Shown: piece by piece, positions 53,320 through 62,882 of the stretch
Layout: every line of letters begins with the position of its first letter
Position numbering within the stretch: the stretch's first letter is position 1
NCBI GenBank assembly: GCA_003282205.1
Contig: QBZW01000007.1
Location: forward strand, 1 to 64,000
From: Pelagibacteraceae bacterium AG-337-G04
GTDB lineage: Bacteria > Pseudomonadota > Alphaproteobacteria > Pelagibacterales > Pelagibacteraceae
DNA length: 64,000 nucleotides
Direction: 5' to 3'
Program-made: the position numbers and the translations under genes
Notes under the pieces: model-generated
Database searches by the model: none
What the model was told of the DNA's origin: nothing
The model's input: the letters and a program-made list of their open reading frames with translations, nothing else

Positions 53320-53763
53320 ATGGAAATAGCAGTTTTAGCTTTGGGTTGTTTCTGGGGTCCAGAAAAAAAATATGGACAATTAGATGGTATCTACAGAACA
53401 GAGGTTGGATATTGTGGAGGAAACAGTCCTAATACAAACTATAGAGAAGTTTGTACAGGAACAACTAATCATGCGGAAGCTGTAAAATTAGAATTTGATC
53501 CTAAAATTATTACATACGAACAGATAATTAAGAGATTTTTTGAATTTCATGATCCAACCACACTAAACTCTCAAGGTCCTGATTTTGGAACACAATACAG
53601 AAGTGAGATCTTCTATCTTAATGAAGAACAAAAAAATGTTGCTAAAAAAGTAATAGATGAAGAAAATTTAAGGTTATCTGGAAAAGTTGTAACTAAGTTA
53701 TCTGAGTTGAAAAATTACTGCACTGCTGAAGAATATCATCAGAAGTATCTAGAAAAAAGATAG
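53320..53763 (+). CDS. msrA: Peptide methionine sulfoxide reductase MsrA
   Basis: MsrA repairs the S-epimer of oxidised Met in proteins. It has 147 residues, somewhat shorter than the usual 170-210. The catalytic Cys is C10 in LGCFWGPEKKY, with TEVGYCGGNSPNTNYREVC, NHAEAVKLEFDP and FHDPTTLNSQGPDFGTQYRS (split motif) all conserved. A C-terminal Cys (NYCTAEE) may be the resolving residue. It is the first of a plus-strand run and is followed after 1 bp by the sulfurtransferase. Confidence 0.95.
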   Translation: MEIAVLALGCFWGPEKKYGQLDGIYRTEVGYCGGNSPNTNYREVCTGTTNHAEAVKLEFDPKIITYEQIIKRFFEFHDPTTLNSQGPDFGTQYRSEIFYLNEEQKNVAKKVIDEENLRLSGKVVTKLSELKNYCTAEEYHQKYLEKR

Positions 53764-53764
53764 A

Positions 53765-54580
53765 ATGTCACTTGTTACATCAGATTGGTTAGAAAATAAT
53801 TTAAGTGACGTCAAAATAATTGACTGCTCATGGCATATGCCAGGAATTGATAGAAATCCTAGAGAGGAGTACTTTAAAAATCATATTCCTGGTGCAATTT
53901 TTTTTGATTTAGATGAAAACTCAGATCAAAATACAGATTTACCTCACATGCTTCCTACAAAAGAGAAATGGGAAGAGATAGTATCTTCAATGGGTATATC
54001 AAATACCGATAGAATTGTAATTTATGATAACTCTGATGTTCTAAGTTCATGTAGGGCTTGGTACAATTTTATTTATTTTGGTCATGACAAACTCCTAGTA
54101 AGTGTTTTAGATGGTGGTTTAAAAAAATGGTTAATTGAAAATAGGAAAACAACAAATGAAAAAACAATTTTAGACAACTCTATCTACAGAGCAACAGAAA
54201 ATAAGTCTCTAGTAAAAAATATTATTGAAGTAAATGAAAACATTGAAAAAAAAAATTTTACGATAATCGATGCTAGAAGTAAGGAAAGATTTAACGGAAG
54301 TGTTCCAGATCCCAGAAAGAATGTGAGAAGTGGATCTATTCCAAACTCTGTATGTCTTCCATTTAAAGAAATTATAAATAGCTCAGACAATACTTTTAAA
54401 GGTGTAAGTGAAATCTCAAAAAAGTTCAGCGAAATTATTGATTTAAATGACGATAAAAGAGTTTTTTCATGTGGATCTGGTATAACAGCATGTGTTTTAG
54501 GTCTTGCATATTCCCTTGTAAATAATACATATTCTCCTACAGTTTATGATGGTTCATGGGCTGAATATGGAAGAATATAA
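53765..54580 (+). CDS. sseA: Sulfurtransferase (3-mercaptopyruvate/thiosulfate type)
   Basis: This two-rhodanese-domain enzyme has 271 residues and transfers sulfane sulfur, probably from 3-mercaptopyruvate. The first domain includes IIDCSWHMPGIDRNPREEY and HIPGAIFFDLDENSDQNTDL-type SseA motifs; the second has VRSGSIPNSVCLPF. The active-site loop is FSCGSGITACVLGLA, the C-G-S-G-V/I-T-A form that distinguishes MST from rhodanese (C-R-x-G-x-T). It follows msrA after 1 bp and is followed by an RND pair after 2 bp. Confidence 0.93.
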   Translation: MSLVTSDWLENNLSDVKIIDCSWHMPGIDRNPREEYFKNHIPGAIFFDLDENSDQNTDLPHMLPTKEKWEEIVSSMGISNTDRIVIYDNSDVLSSCRAWYNFIYFGHDKLLVSVLDGGLKKWLIENRKTTNEKTILDNSIYRATENKSLVKNIIEVNENIEKKNFTIIDARSKERFNGSVPDPRKNVRSGSIPNSVCLPFKEIINSSDNTFKGVSEISKKFSEIIDLNDDKRVFSCGSGITACVLGLAYSLVNNTYSPTVYDGSWAEYGRI

Positions 54581-54582
54581 AA

Positions 54583-55503
54583 ATGAAAAGATCTACTAAA
54601 ATAACATCAATAATAGTAATTTTTTTTCTAATTATCGCAGCTGTAATTATTGCTCGAACGATGATTGGAAACCATTTTAAAAAAAAATTTAGCAAAAGAC
54701 CGCCACCAGGTATAATAGTTAAAGCAGTTGAAGAAAGAAAATTTCAAAATATTATTGAAACCTTCGGAACAGCCGTTCCTATTAAAACACAGTCATACAA
54801 CATCGAAAAATATGAAATTTTAGAGGAAATTAAATATAATACTAGAGTTAAATCTGGTGATGTAGTCGCTAAATTAAAAAGTAGAACAATATCTGCACCT
54901 TTTGATGGAGTAATTGGTAAAAGAAACTTTTCTGACGACATTAATGTTTCCGAAAGCTCTGTTGTAATTGATATTGAAGATGCATCTTTTTTATTTATTG
55001 ATGTTGATGTTCCAGAAGTATTTGCACCATTTGTAGAAAAAGGACTAGGTGTTGATATAAAATTTTCTGGAAATAAGGATAAGACTTATAAAGGTATAGT
55101 AGATTCTTTGGCCAGCAGAATTGATATTAGTAATAGATCTTTAAGACTAAGAGTTAAAATGCAAAATGCGAATTACGAGATTTTGCCTGGTGCTTTAATG
55201 GAGGTAACAATTAAATATAATGAAAGAATTTCGTTAGGTATACCAGATACAAGCGTAATCTTAGAAGGCAATAAAGTTTATACTTATAAAGTAGATAAAG
55301 AGAATGTAACTAATAGAGTTGAAGTTAAAGTTGGTAACAGAAACAAAGGATATCTAGAAGTAGAGTCCGGTTTAAACGAGGGCGACATAGTCGTTGCTGA
55401 AGGATTAAAAAAAGTTAGACCCAACGGAAAAATTAAACCCATTAAAGATGGTGAAAAAAAAACTGAGTCTAGTTGGGGTAAAAAAGAAAATAAAAGTAAA
55501 TAA
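54583..55503 (+). CDS. RND efflux periplasmic adaptor subunit
   Basis: This membrane fusion protein has 306 residues with an N-terminal anchor (about 8-27). The lipoyl-like half-motifs are N-T-R-V-K-S-G-D-V-V-A-K-L and I-S-A-P-F-D-G-V-I-G-K-R, with the beta-barrel L-F-I-D-V-D-V-P-E and a short hairpin, shorter than AcrA. It links the RND pump to an outer-membrane duct. No TolC-like gene is in the window. The ATG lies 2 bp after the sulfurtransferase stop. Confidence 0.9.
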   Translation: MKRSTKITSIIVIFFLIIAAVIIARTMIGNHFKKKFSKRPPPGIIVKAVEERKFQNIIETFGTAVPIKTQSYNIEKYEILEEIKYNTRVKSGDVVAKLKSRTISAPFDGVIGKRNFSDDINVSESSVVIDIEDASFLFIDVDVPEVFAPFVEKGLGVDIKFSGNKDKTYKGIVDSLASRIDISNRSLRLRVKMQNANYEILPGALMEVTIKYNERISLGIPDTSVILEGNKVYTYKVDKENVTNRVEVKVGNRNKGYLEVESGLNEGDIVVAEGLKKVRPNGKIKPIKDGEKKTESSWGKKENKSK

Positions 55504-55507
55504 TTAA

Positions 55508-58500
55508 ATGTATTTAACTGATGTTAGTATTAGAAGACCAGCACTGTCATGGGTATTATCCTTAATACTTGTTGTATTTGGAACTTTTGTATTTTCAAAG
55601 TTACCCGTGAGAGAACTTCCATCTGGTCTACAACCACCTGTGGTTCAGGTTCAGGTGGAATATGCTTCAGCCTCAGCTCCGATTGTTGATGAAGAAGTTA
55701 CACAAGTAATTGAGGAAGTTATAGGAGGAGCAGAGGGAATAAAAAATATAGACGCCAAATCAGAAAATGGAAAAAGCACAATAAATATTGAATTTGACAC
55801 TGATATTGACCTTGACAATGCAGCTAATGATGTGAGGGAAAGAGTTGCTAGAGTTGTTGGAAGACTTCCCACAGAGTCTGAGGCACCAAGAATTCTTAAG
55901 CAATCTGCGGGTTTTACGACAACTATGTGGCTAGCTTTGTCCTCAGAAACCTGGAGTGATCTTGAGTTGGGAGATTATGCAGAACGGTACTTAGTTGATC
56001 AGTTTTCTAGTATAAAAAATGTTGGCCGAATAAGAACAGGAGGCCTTAGAGAACAAAGTATAAGAGTATGGATAGATCCAATCAAATTAGCCGCAAATAA
56101 TTTAACTATACAAGAAGTAGAAAGATCTTTAAGAAACGAAAATGTTCGATTACCAGCAGGTACACTTGAAGCTGAAAATATAGATTTAACGATCAATATC
56201 GATAAATCTTACAATAACCTAGAAAAACTTAAGGAACTCCCAATTAAGAAAGCTAAAGATAATATAGTAAGATTATCTGATATCGCAAATTTAGAGTTAG
56301 GCCCTGTCACAGAGAAAGTTTTATTTAGAGCTCAGAGCAAAGGAGCACTAGATTTAAAAACTATGGGAATAGGTATTTATGCAAGAAGTGGAGCCTCAAC
56401 TGTTGAATTATCAAAAGAAGTCGAAAAAAAAATTATAGAAATAAGAAAAACTTTACCAGCTGATTTAAATTTAGAAATAGCTTTTAATAGAGCCACTTAT
56501 ATTGGTGAAGCAATAAATGAAGTTTATAAAACTTTAGTTATAGCTTTTATACTTGTAGTAATAATTATTTATTTATTTTTAGGAAACTTAAAAGCAGTTA
56601 TTGTTCCTGCAATAGCTTTACCTGTAAGTCTAATTGCAACTTTCTTGGGTTTATATATATTTGATTTATCTATTAATATATTTGTCTTATTAAGTTTTAT
56701 ATTAGCAATTGGAATTATTACTGACGACTCGGTCATCATGACTGATGCGATATATAGAAGAATTGAAAATGGTGAGACACCGCTAGTAGCAGCTTATAAA
56801 GGCTCTAAACAAATTACATTTGCAATTATTGCAACAACTCTTATTTTAGTTGCAGTCTTTTTACCTTTAATTTTTATTGAAGGTATTGCTGGAACTTTAT
56901 TTAAAGAAACAGCAATAGCGCTATCATTTGCAATAGTAGTTTCATCATTTGTTGCTCTAACACTTTCACCCATGCTTGGTAGTAAATTTCTTGATAAAAA
57001 GAAAAAGTCTAATTTCGTGACAAGAGGATTTGATAAATTTTTTCAAGGTTTTATAAAATTTTACACTGAGACATTAGTATTTTGGATGAATAAGAAGAAA
57101 ACAATAATAACATTTATAATTTTTATCGTAATTGCCTCTGGGGCTTTGTACAATTATACAAAAAAAGAGTTATTGCCATTAGAAGATCGTGGAGTTTACT
57201 TAGTCATAGGATTTACTGATGAGGGAAGCTCATTCCAATATACTCAAAAGAGGGCTGAAGACGTTGAAAAAAGACTTATTCCATTGCTAGATGGAGATAA
57301 AAGTCCATACAATAGATTTTTAATGATAGTTCCAGGATTTGGTTCCGAAAATAGCTTCCTAATAATCTCACTTTTAGATAATTGGAAAAATAGAAAACAA
57401 AATTCTCAAACGATAATGAGACAAGCAATTGGAAAAATAGTTACAGTACCCCAAACACTAGCTTTTCCAATTTCTCCACAGTCCATAAGAGTTTCTAGTT
57501 ACAATAAACCTGTTCAAATGGTTATCTATGGAAATACATATGAAGAACTAGAGCAAATACAATCTCAAGTTATTAGAATGTTAAGAAAGAACAGAAATTT
57601 ATCAAGACTCGAGTCTGACTACACCAGAAATAAACCTGAAGTAAATATTAAAATTAATAAAAATAAAGCAAAAGACTTAGGAATATCAACTGAAGCAATT
57701 GGTCAAACTTTAGAAACTTTGTATGGGGGTAAGACAGTTACAAAGTTTAATAAACTTGGAAAAGAATACCCAATTATTTTACAACAATATTTAGAAGATA
57801 GAAAAAATAAAGAAAGTTTAAGTAAAATATTTGTTCGATCAGAAAAAACAGGTAATTTAGTTTCTCTATCTAATCTTGTTGAATTTAATGAAAAAGGAAC
57901 AGCAAGTAAATTATCAAGATACAACAGACAACGTGCTGTAACAATATCAGCTAACATAAGTGAAAGTTATACTTTAGCGGAAGCAATAAATTATTTAGAG
58001 GAGACAATGAACAATGTTGCCCCGGATAAACAAATTACTTGGAAAGGAAAATCTGAAGAATTAAAAGAGACAAGTAATGAACTCTATATTATTTTCGCAT
58101 TAGCATTATTGACTGCCTATCTTGTAATGTCAGCTACTTTTAACTCATTTATTCATCCATTTATAATTATTTTAACTGTTCCACTTGCAGTATTTGGTGG
58201 TTTGGTATTTATATTATTTCTAAATTCATCAATAAATATATTTTCACAAATAGCTTTGGTAATTCTCATTGGTATTTCAACAAAAAATAGTATTCTAATA
58301 GTCGATTATGCTAATCAATTGAGAGCTAAGGGTAAAGAAATTGAAAAAGCAGTTAGAGAAGCCTGCAGTTTAAGATTTAGACCAATTATAATGACCTCAT
58401 TAAGTACAATGATAGCTATGTTACCGTTGGTTATTGGAAATATTGGTCCTGGCGCTGGAGAAGGCTCAAGACTTGCTGTTGGAGCAACAATACTTGGAGG

Positions 58501-58618
58501 AATGATAATTTCGACTTTCTTTACTTTGTATGTAACTCCTACGATGTATTTAACTTTAGCAAAAAATACTAAAAGAATTGATGCTGTTGATATTGAACTT
58601 AAGAAACAATTAAATTAA
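55508..58618 (+). CDS. RND efflux pump permease
   Basis: This 1036-residue AcrB/MexB-type protein has two halves, each with a large periplasmic loop after TM1 or TM7. VSIRRPALSWVLSLILVVFG is at the N-terminus. The proton-relay Asp in TM4 appears in AIGIITDDSVIMTDA, and the second-half equivalent as GISTKNSILIVDYANQLR. The substrate cannot be read; the HAE-1 class exports hydrophobic compounds or acyl-type lipids. It is paired with the preceding adaptor and converges with the SLT-type gene (4-bp overlap). Confidence 0.95.
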   Translation: MYLTDVSIRRPALSWVLSLILVVFGTFVFSKLPVRELPSGLQPPVVQVQVEYASASAPIVDEEVTQVIEEVIGGAEGIKNIDAKSENGKSTINIEFDTDIDLDNAANDVRERVARVVGRLPTESEAPRILKQSAGFTTTMWLALSSETWSDLELGDYAERYLVDQFSSIKNVGRIRTGGLREQSIRVWIDPIKLAANNLTIQEVERSLRNENVRLPAGTLEAENIDLTINIDKSYNNLEKLKELPIKKAKDNIVRLSDIANLELGPVTEKVLFRAQSKGALDLKTMGIGIYARSGASTVELSKEVEKKIIEIRKTLPADLNLEIAFNRATYIGEAINEVYKTLVIAFILVVIIIYLFLGNLKAVIVPAIALPVSLIATFLGLYIFDLSINIFVLLSFILAIGIITDDSVIMTDAIYRRIENGETPLVAAYKGSKQITFAIIATTLILVAVFLPLIFIEGIAGTLFKETAIALSFAIVVSSFVALTLSPMLGSKFLDKKKKSNFVTRGFDKFFQGFIKFYTETLVFWMNKKKTIITFIIFIVIASGALYNYTKKELLPLEDRGVYLVIGFTDEGSSFQYTQKRAEDVEKRLIPLLDGDKSPYNRFLMIVPGFGSENSFLIISLLDNWKNRKQNSQTIMRQAIGKIVTVPQTLAFPISPQSIRVSSYNKPVQMVIYGNTYEELEQIQSQVIRMLRKNRNLSRLESDYTRNKPEVNIKINKNKAKDLGISTEAIGQTLETLYGGKTVTKFNKLGKEYPIILQQYLEDRKNKESLSKIFVRSEKTGNLVSLSNLVEFNEKGTASKLSRYNRQRAVTISANISESYTLAEAINYLEETMNNVAPDKQITWKGKSEELKETSNELYIIFALALLTAYLVMSATFNSFIHPFIIILTVPLAVFGGLVFILFLNSSINIFSQIALVILIGISTKNSILIVDYANQLRAKGKEIEKAVREACSLRFRPIIMTSLSTMIAMLPLVIGNIGPGAGEGSRLAVGATILGGMIISTFFTLYVTPTMYLTLAKNTKRIDAVDIELKKQLN

Positions 58619-59220
58619 AAAATAATATATTTTTTAGTAGTAAGTGATTTTTGACAATTATTAAGCTGTTCTTTGTATTTCTTAGATTGATTTTCAACTT
58701 TTTTTGCTAAAAGAATAATTTTTTGATTTTTTTTATAATTTTTGTAATTTCCCCAGCCTTCATGATAAGCAACATATTGTTTAAAAGCATCATTTTTTGG
58801 TATTTTTAAGATCTTTTCTGTTTTGTTTGTATACCAACCAATAAAATCTACACTATCTTTAAATCTTGTCCTGGTAGCATACTTGTTTCCTGTTTCTTCT
58901 TTGTATTGCTTCCAGGTTCCTCTGACTGCTTGAGAATAACCAAAAGAACTTGATGGTCTTTTATATGGAATAACTTGAAACAATTTTTGTCTAGGTGGTT
59001 TTGCCAACCAATCGAAATCTGACTCCATTTTAATTATAGCAAGTTGCAAATTAATAGGAGTTCCCCATTTTTGTTCAGTTTTTTTTGCATGTTTGTACCA
59101 AAGATATCTTTCTGAAAAAATTGAACAGCCATCTGCAGTATTTTTAGGAATTGAGGAGCAACCAGAAAATAAAATAGGAATTACAAATATATATATAATT
59201 TTATTTCGAATTATTTTCAT
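58615..59220 (-). CDS. SLT-like lytic transglycosylase lipoprotein
   Basis: This 201-residue lipoprotein has a signal peptide and lipobox ILFSGC. The SLT-like lysozyme fold carries the catalytic Glu in IIKMESDFDW, SSSFGYSQAVRGTWKQYKEE (G-Y-S-Q is the usual G-L-M/x-Q block), and VAYHEGWGNY near the end. It probably cleaves peptidoglycan at the outer membrane inner leaflet. It lies 2 bp after the SNase gene. Confidence 0.85.
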   Translation of the reverse strand: MKIIRNKIIYIFVIPILFSGCSSIPKNTADGCSIFSERYLWYKHAKKTEQKWGTPINLQLAIIKMESDFDWLAKPPRQKLFQVIPYKRPSSSFGYSQAVRGTWKQYKEETGNKYATRTRFKDSVDFIGWYTNKTEKILKIPKNDAFKQYVAYHEGWGNYKNYKKNQKIILLAKKVENQSKKYKEQLNNCQKSLTTKKYIIF

Positions 59221-59222
59221 TA

Positions 59223-59738
59223 TTATCTATTTTTTTTTCTCCATATCCAAGGATATTCAAATTGCATTTGCCATAAACCCAAGGAAAATTTTTTTGCAAA
59301 AATCTGATATTTTCTAAATTTACCCTTTGAGTATTTAGGATAATCAAATGCATAACCATTCTTGACCATAAAAACTGATAGGCTTTGATTTTTTATAAAA
59401 CATTCACCTATTAATCTGCTATATTGATCTTTATTTTTTTCTACTTTACAATTAACAATTTGATTTCCAATTTTCTCAATGAGCTTATCTCTAGATAACT
59501 TCCCACATAGAATTTTAACATTATTCAAAACACATGATTGTTTTTTTCCAAAAAAAAAACTTTCTGGAGCATCAATTCCACTAAAGCGAATTTTTTTATT
59601 ATTAATACTAATTGTATCACCATCTGTAATTTTTGGTTTACCTGAAATTAATAAATAATTTTGTTCTGAAGACAATAAGGGATTAATATTAAATAAGAGG
59701 AAAAAAAAACTAATTAAAATCAGTTTTTGCTTTTTCAT
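59223..59738 (-). CDS. Staphylococcal-nuclease-like (SNase) secreted protein
   Basis: The start is taken as the Met at 59738, giving 171 residues with a signal peptide (MKKQKLILISFFFLLFN...). An upstream ATG at 59780 would overlap the DUF1476 gene by 71 bp. The OB-fold has TDGDTISINNKKIRFSGIDA with the D-x-D calcium site and I-R-F-S-G-I-D-A-P-E, then YSRLIGECFIKNQSLSVFMV and NGYAFDYPKY. These match thermonuclease-family proteins. The catalytic Arg/Glu pair of true SNase is partly visible, so nuclease activity is likely but unproven. Confidence 0.82.
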   Translation of the reverse strand: MKKQKLILISFFFLLFNINPLLSSEQNYLLISGKPKITDGDTISINNKKIRFSGIDAPESFFFGKKQSCVLNNVKILCGKLSRDKLIEKIGNQIVNCKVEKNKDQYSRLIGECFIKNQSLSVFMVKNGYAFDYPKYSKGKFRKYQIFAKKFSLGLWQMQFEYPWIWRKKNR

Positions 59739-60018
59739 TAAACTCGTCCATTTTTTTTCGTAGATCTTCATCTGAAACATTTTTTTCTTTCAAATCCTCT
59801 TTAATTTTTCGAAAAACGTCTTGATCTCCTGCTTCTGCAAAGTCTGCTTTTATTACTGATTGAATGTACCCTTTTTCTTGATCTGGATTTAAACTTAATA
59901 TTTGAGATACCCATTCACCTAAATATTTGTTCCTCCTAGCACTAACTTTGAATTGAAGCTCTTGATCGTGAGCAAATTTTTTTTCAAAACTTTTTTTTCT
60001 ATCTTCAAATGAACTCAT
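59710..60018 (-). CDS. F1-ATPase inhibitor zeta subunit (DUF1476)
   Basis: This 102-residue, fully alpha-helical soluble protein matches DUF1476, which in Alphaproteobacteria is the zeta inhibitor of the F1FO-ATPase. The start MSSFEDRKKSFEKKFAHDQE is very close to the family, as are RRNKYLGEWVSQIL and VIKADFAEAGDQDVFRKI. The N-terminal inhibitory helix inserts into F1 to block ATP hydrolysis. The ATP synthase genes are not in the window. It overlaps the start region of the SNase gene. Confidence 0.92.
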   Translation of the reverse strand: MSSFEDRKKSFEKKFAHDQELQFKVSARRNKYLGEWVSQILSLNPDQEKGYIQSVIKADFAEAGDQDVFRKIKEDLKEKNVSDEDLRKKMDEFNEKAKTDFN

Positions 60019-60082
60019 TTTTATAAATTAAAAAGATTTATCTTTATGTCAATCTAATTTAATTTATATTTATGTTAAATTT

Positions 60083-60793
60083 ATGAATAATTTAATACTT
60101 GTTAGACACGGACAAAGCGTATGGAACCTGGAAAACCGTTTTACTGGCTGGGTAGATGTAGGTTTAGCTGCCAAGGGCAAACTCGAAGCTTGTAAGGCAG
60201 GAGAATTAATTATGAAATTAAACCTAGAATTATCTTATTTTTTTACATCATTACAGACAAGATCGATTGAAACACTAAATTTGATCCTCAATATTATGAG
60301 AATAAAAGGTCAAAATGTTATTAATGCTTGGGAACTAAATGAAAGGCACTACGGAGCGTTAACAGGATTAAATAAAGATGAAATGAAAAAACTTTATGGA
60401 GAAGAAAAAATTCATACTTTTAGAAGATCTTGGGATAACCCACCTGAGCCTCTAAAAAAAACAAGCCCATATCATCCTTTTAATATTGATATATATAAAA
60501 ATGTCCCAAAAGATAAAATTCCAGATACAGAGTCATTAAAAAATACTTATGAAAGAGTAATACCTTTTTATAAAAAAAACATTGAACCAAAATTAGATAA
60601 AAATATTATTGTATCAGCTCATGGAAATTCAATTAGATCATTATGTAAATACTTATTTAATTTAGATAATGAAAAAATTTCAAGCTTAGAAATACCAACT
60701 GGTAATCCATTATTGATTGAAACTGAAAAAGGAAAGATTAAAAACGCAAGATATTTAGATAAAGATAGAGCAAAAGATCTTTTAGTTTTCTAA
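60083..60793 (+). CDS. gpmA: 2,3-bisphosphoglycerate-dependent phosphoglycerate mutase
   Basis: This histidine-phosphatase-fold enzyme interconverts 3- and 2-phosphoglycerate. It has 236 residues. The phospho-His is in LVRHGQSVWNLENRFTGW, followed by VDVGLAAKG. SLQTRSIETL, NERHYGALTGLNKDEM (with Glu and His of the active site) and VSAHGNSIRSLCKYL complete the GpmA set. A bacterial iPGM is not seen here. It converges with the MurU-like gene (4-bp overlap). Confidence 0.95.
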   Translation: MNNLILVRHGQSVWNLENRFTGWVDVGLAAKGKLEACKAGELIMKLNLELSYFFTSLQTRSIETLNLILNIMRIKGQNVINAWELNERHYGALTGLNKDEMKKLYGEEKIHTFRRSWDNPPEPLKKTSPYHPFNIDIYKNVPKDKIPDTESLKNTYERVIPFYKKNIEPKLDKNIIVSAHGNSIRSLCKYLFNLDNEKISSLEIPTGNPLLIETEKGKIKNARYLDKDRAKDLLVF

Positions 60794-61476
60794 ATAAATA
60801 ATTTTTCGTATATTTCAAAATCAGTTAAATGCTTAAATTCACCTTTATGCTCATAACCATAAAGTTTACTTTCTCTCAAAAGTGCATCCCATATTTCAGA
60901 TATGGGAAAATAATTTAATTGTTTATGTGATATTAATTCTTTATTAAATATTTGACATCCAGTATATTTAAAATTATTTATTTTTTCCTTTAGAAGGATA
61001 TAATTTTTTATCTCAAAATCTCCATTAAATCTTTTATCAAAACAAGTCGAGTTATTTACAATTAATAAAATGTTTTTAATTTTTCTTTCAAAGTAAATTT
61101 TCTCCATTTCAAAAATTGATTTGACATAACTATCATCCCAAATTGTATCTGGATTGATTACTAGAACATCATTCTCATTAGATTTATTTATAAGACTTAG
61201 AGTACCACCTCCTGTTCCTAAGATTGTCTCACCATCATCTACGATTTCAATATTTATTGGGAAGCTTTTACTATTAATAAAATCAATTATCATTTCTTTT
61301 AAATAAAAAACATTAATTTTAATTTTTTTGATTTTTATTTTTATGAGAAAATTAATTGTATTTTCTAATAAAGTTTCATTTTTATAAACTATTAATGGTT
61401 TAGGTAAACTGTCTGTTATCGGTTGTACTCTCTTACCAAATCCAGCACAGAGAATTAGAGCAGTTTTAATTTTCAT
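60790..61476 (-). CDS. murU: MurNAc-1-phosphate uridylyltransferase-like nucleotidyltransferase
   Basis: This 228-residue sugar-nucleotidyltransferase has the pyrophosphorylase motif ILCAGFGKRVQPITDSLPKP, LGTGGGTLSLI and VINPDTIWDD for metal binding. It pairs with the overlapping kinase gene upstream in the order of AmgK-MurU, which convert recycled MurNAc to UDP-MurNAc without going through GlcNAc-6-P. MurU is the likely identity from the pair; a related sugar NTase cannot be excluded. Confidence 0.8.
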   Translation of the reverse strand: MKIKTALILCAGFGKRVQPITDSLPKPLIVYKNETLLENTINFLIKIKIKKIKINVFYLKEMIIDFINSKSFPINIEIVDDGETILGTGGGTLSLINKSNENDVLVINPDTIWDDSYVKSIFEMEKIYFERKIKNILLIVNNSTCFDKRFNGDFEIKNYILLKEKINNFKYTGCQIFNKELISHKQLNYFPISEIWDALLRESKLYGYEHKGEFKHLTDFEIYEKLFI

Positions 61477-62416
61477 AAGTTTTCAAATTTTTTCTATCAA
61501 AGTTTTTACTTAAAAGGTAATTTAAGTCTTTAAATATTGGATTCTTTAAAGTTCTGTAATCAATTAACTCCCATGCGTGAGGTATAAGTTTAAGGTATTT
61601 GTTTTTTTTATCTCTTACAGATAATCTAGTAAATATGCCAATTATTTTTAAATTCCTCAAAACGGACAGAATTTCAAAGTCATTTTTGAACTTCTTAAGG
61701 TCTAAGTGTTTATTCTTTTTTATAAATTCATTAAAAATAAAATTTTTAATTTTTGTATCTGTTTTAAACCTAACATCATCGATAAGAGAGGCTAAATCAT
61801 ATGCGATGTTACCATAGACAGCATCTTGACTGTCTATCAATCCTAAACCTTTTTTAGTTATCATTATATTAGATATATGAAAATCTCGATGTACGAAAAC
61901 TTTGTTTTTATAATAGATATTACTTAGTAATTTTTTAAATATCTTATTAAATTTAACTTTTAAAATTCTATTTTTTTTTCTTTTAACATATTTTGGTAAA
62001 TACCAATCTAAGAATAAATTACTCTCATCTATTAATTTTTTTAATGAATAGTTTGGAACTTTATAATAAGTATTCAAAAACGTTTTTTGATACTTGGCTT
62101 TTATGTTTTTAATTTTGATCAATAAATCTAAAATTTTTTTATAGTAAATTTTTTTATTTATTGATTTTTTTTGAAATTTTTTAAAAACCGTTAAATCTCC
62201 AAAATCTTCAATCTCGATATAATTATTTTTGTAATTCTGAGATATTAATTTAGGGGCTAAAATATGTTTTTTATTTAATATTTTGTTAACAGCGTCGTAT
62301 TCTAACAAATTACTTTTTTTATTTTTTTTACAATGAACAAAAATATTTTTTTTTCCTCTATAAAAACTTCTAAATGATGCATCTCCCGTTAGTTTTTTCA
62401 ACTTATTTAAATGCAT
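61466..62416 (-). CDS. amgK: AmgK-like N-acetylmuramate/GlcNAc kinase
   Basis: This aminoglycoside-phosphotransferase-fold kinase has 316 residues. The active-site loop is VFVHRDFHISNIMITKKG, and GLIDSQDAVYGNIAYDLASL holds the metal-binding Asp. N-terminal LTGDASFRSFYR is the family-specific start of AmgK. It phosphorylates the anomeric carbon of MurNAc or GlcNAc for MurU. It overlaps murU by 11 bp and tsaE by 14 bp; the tsaE-amgK-murU order recurs in Proteobacteria. Confidence 0.85.
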   Translation of the reverse strand: MHLNKLKKLTGDASFRSFYRGKKNIFVHCKKNKKSNLLEYDAVNKILNKKHILAPKLISQNYKNNYIEIEDFGDLTVFKKFQKKSINKKIYYKKILDLLIKIKNIKAKYQKTFLNTYYKVPNYSLKKLIDESNLFLDWYLPKYVKRKKNRILKVKFNKIFKKLLSNIYYKNKVFVHRDFHISNIMITKKGLGLIDSQDAVYGNIAYDLASLIDDVRFKTDTKIKNFIFNEFIKKNKHLDLKKFKNDFEILSVLRNLKIIGIFTRLSVRDKKNKYLKLIPHAWELIDYRTLKNPIFKDLNYLLSKNFDRKNLKTYEN

Positions 62417-62882
62417 TAATTATTTTTTTGTTTTTTGAAATTATTGTAAGATAGCGCTCAGTATAGCTTTTATTATATTTAAATATTAAGCTAATACTAT
62501 TTTTAATTTTTAGTTTTTTAGCAATTTCTGGCCATTCAATTAGGGTTATTTGTTTTTTTAAATTTTCTTGGATACCTAAGTTATTAAGCTCTTTTTCATT
62601 TTTAATTCTGTATAAATCGTAATGTTTTATTAAAATTTTTTTAATTTGGTACTCATGAATAATATTAAAAGTAGGACTGGGAACTTCTGATATTTGCTGT
62701 CTATTTATTATTTGAAGTGAATTTATAATGTATTTAATGAAAGTAGTTTTTCCTACACCTAGATTCCCGGTTAAAAGGATGAAATCTCCTACATTGATAA
62801 GTTTACATAGTCGTTCGGCTACAAGTTTAGTATCTTTTTCTTTAGAAATATTTATTTTGCCACTTCTAGTAGCGATAAGCAT
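62403..62882 (-). CDS. tsaE: tRNA threonylcarbamoyladenosine biosynthesis protein TsaE
   Basis: TsaE is the ATPase partner for t6A modification of ANN-decoding tRNAs. It has 159 residues. Walker A is [16 protein letters not shown], followed by [11 protein letters not shown] and LIEWPEIAK, all family-diagnostic. Its 5' end overlaps the ahcY 3' end by 17 bp. It leads the tsaE-amgK-murU run. Confidence 0.93.
   Translation of the reverse strand: MLIATRSGKINISKEKDTKLVAERLCKLINVGDFILLTGNLGVGKTTFIKYIINSLQIINRQQISEVPSPTFNIIHEYQIKKILIKHYDLYRIKNEKELNNLGIQENLKKQITLIEWPEIAKKLKIKNSISLIFKYNKSYTERYLTIISKNKKIINAFK

Noticed and set aside
59739-59780. Upstream ATG of the SNase gene
   Set aside because: It would place 14 charged residues before a clear signal peptide and increase overlap with the DUF1476 gene.
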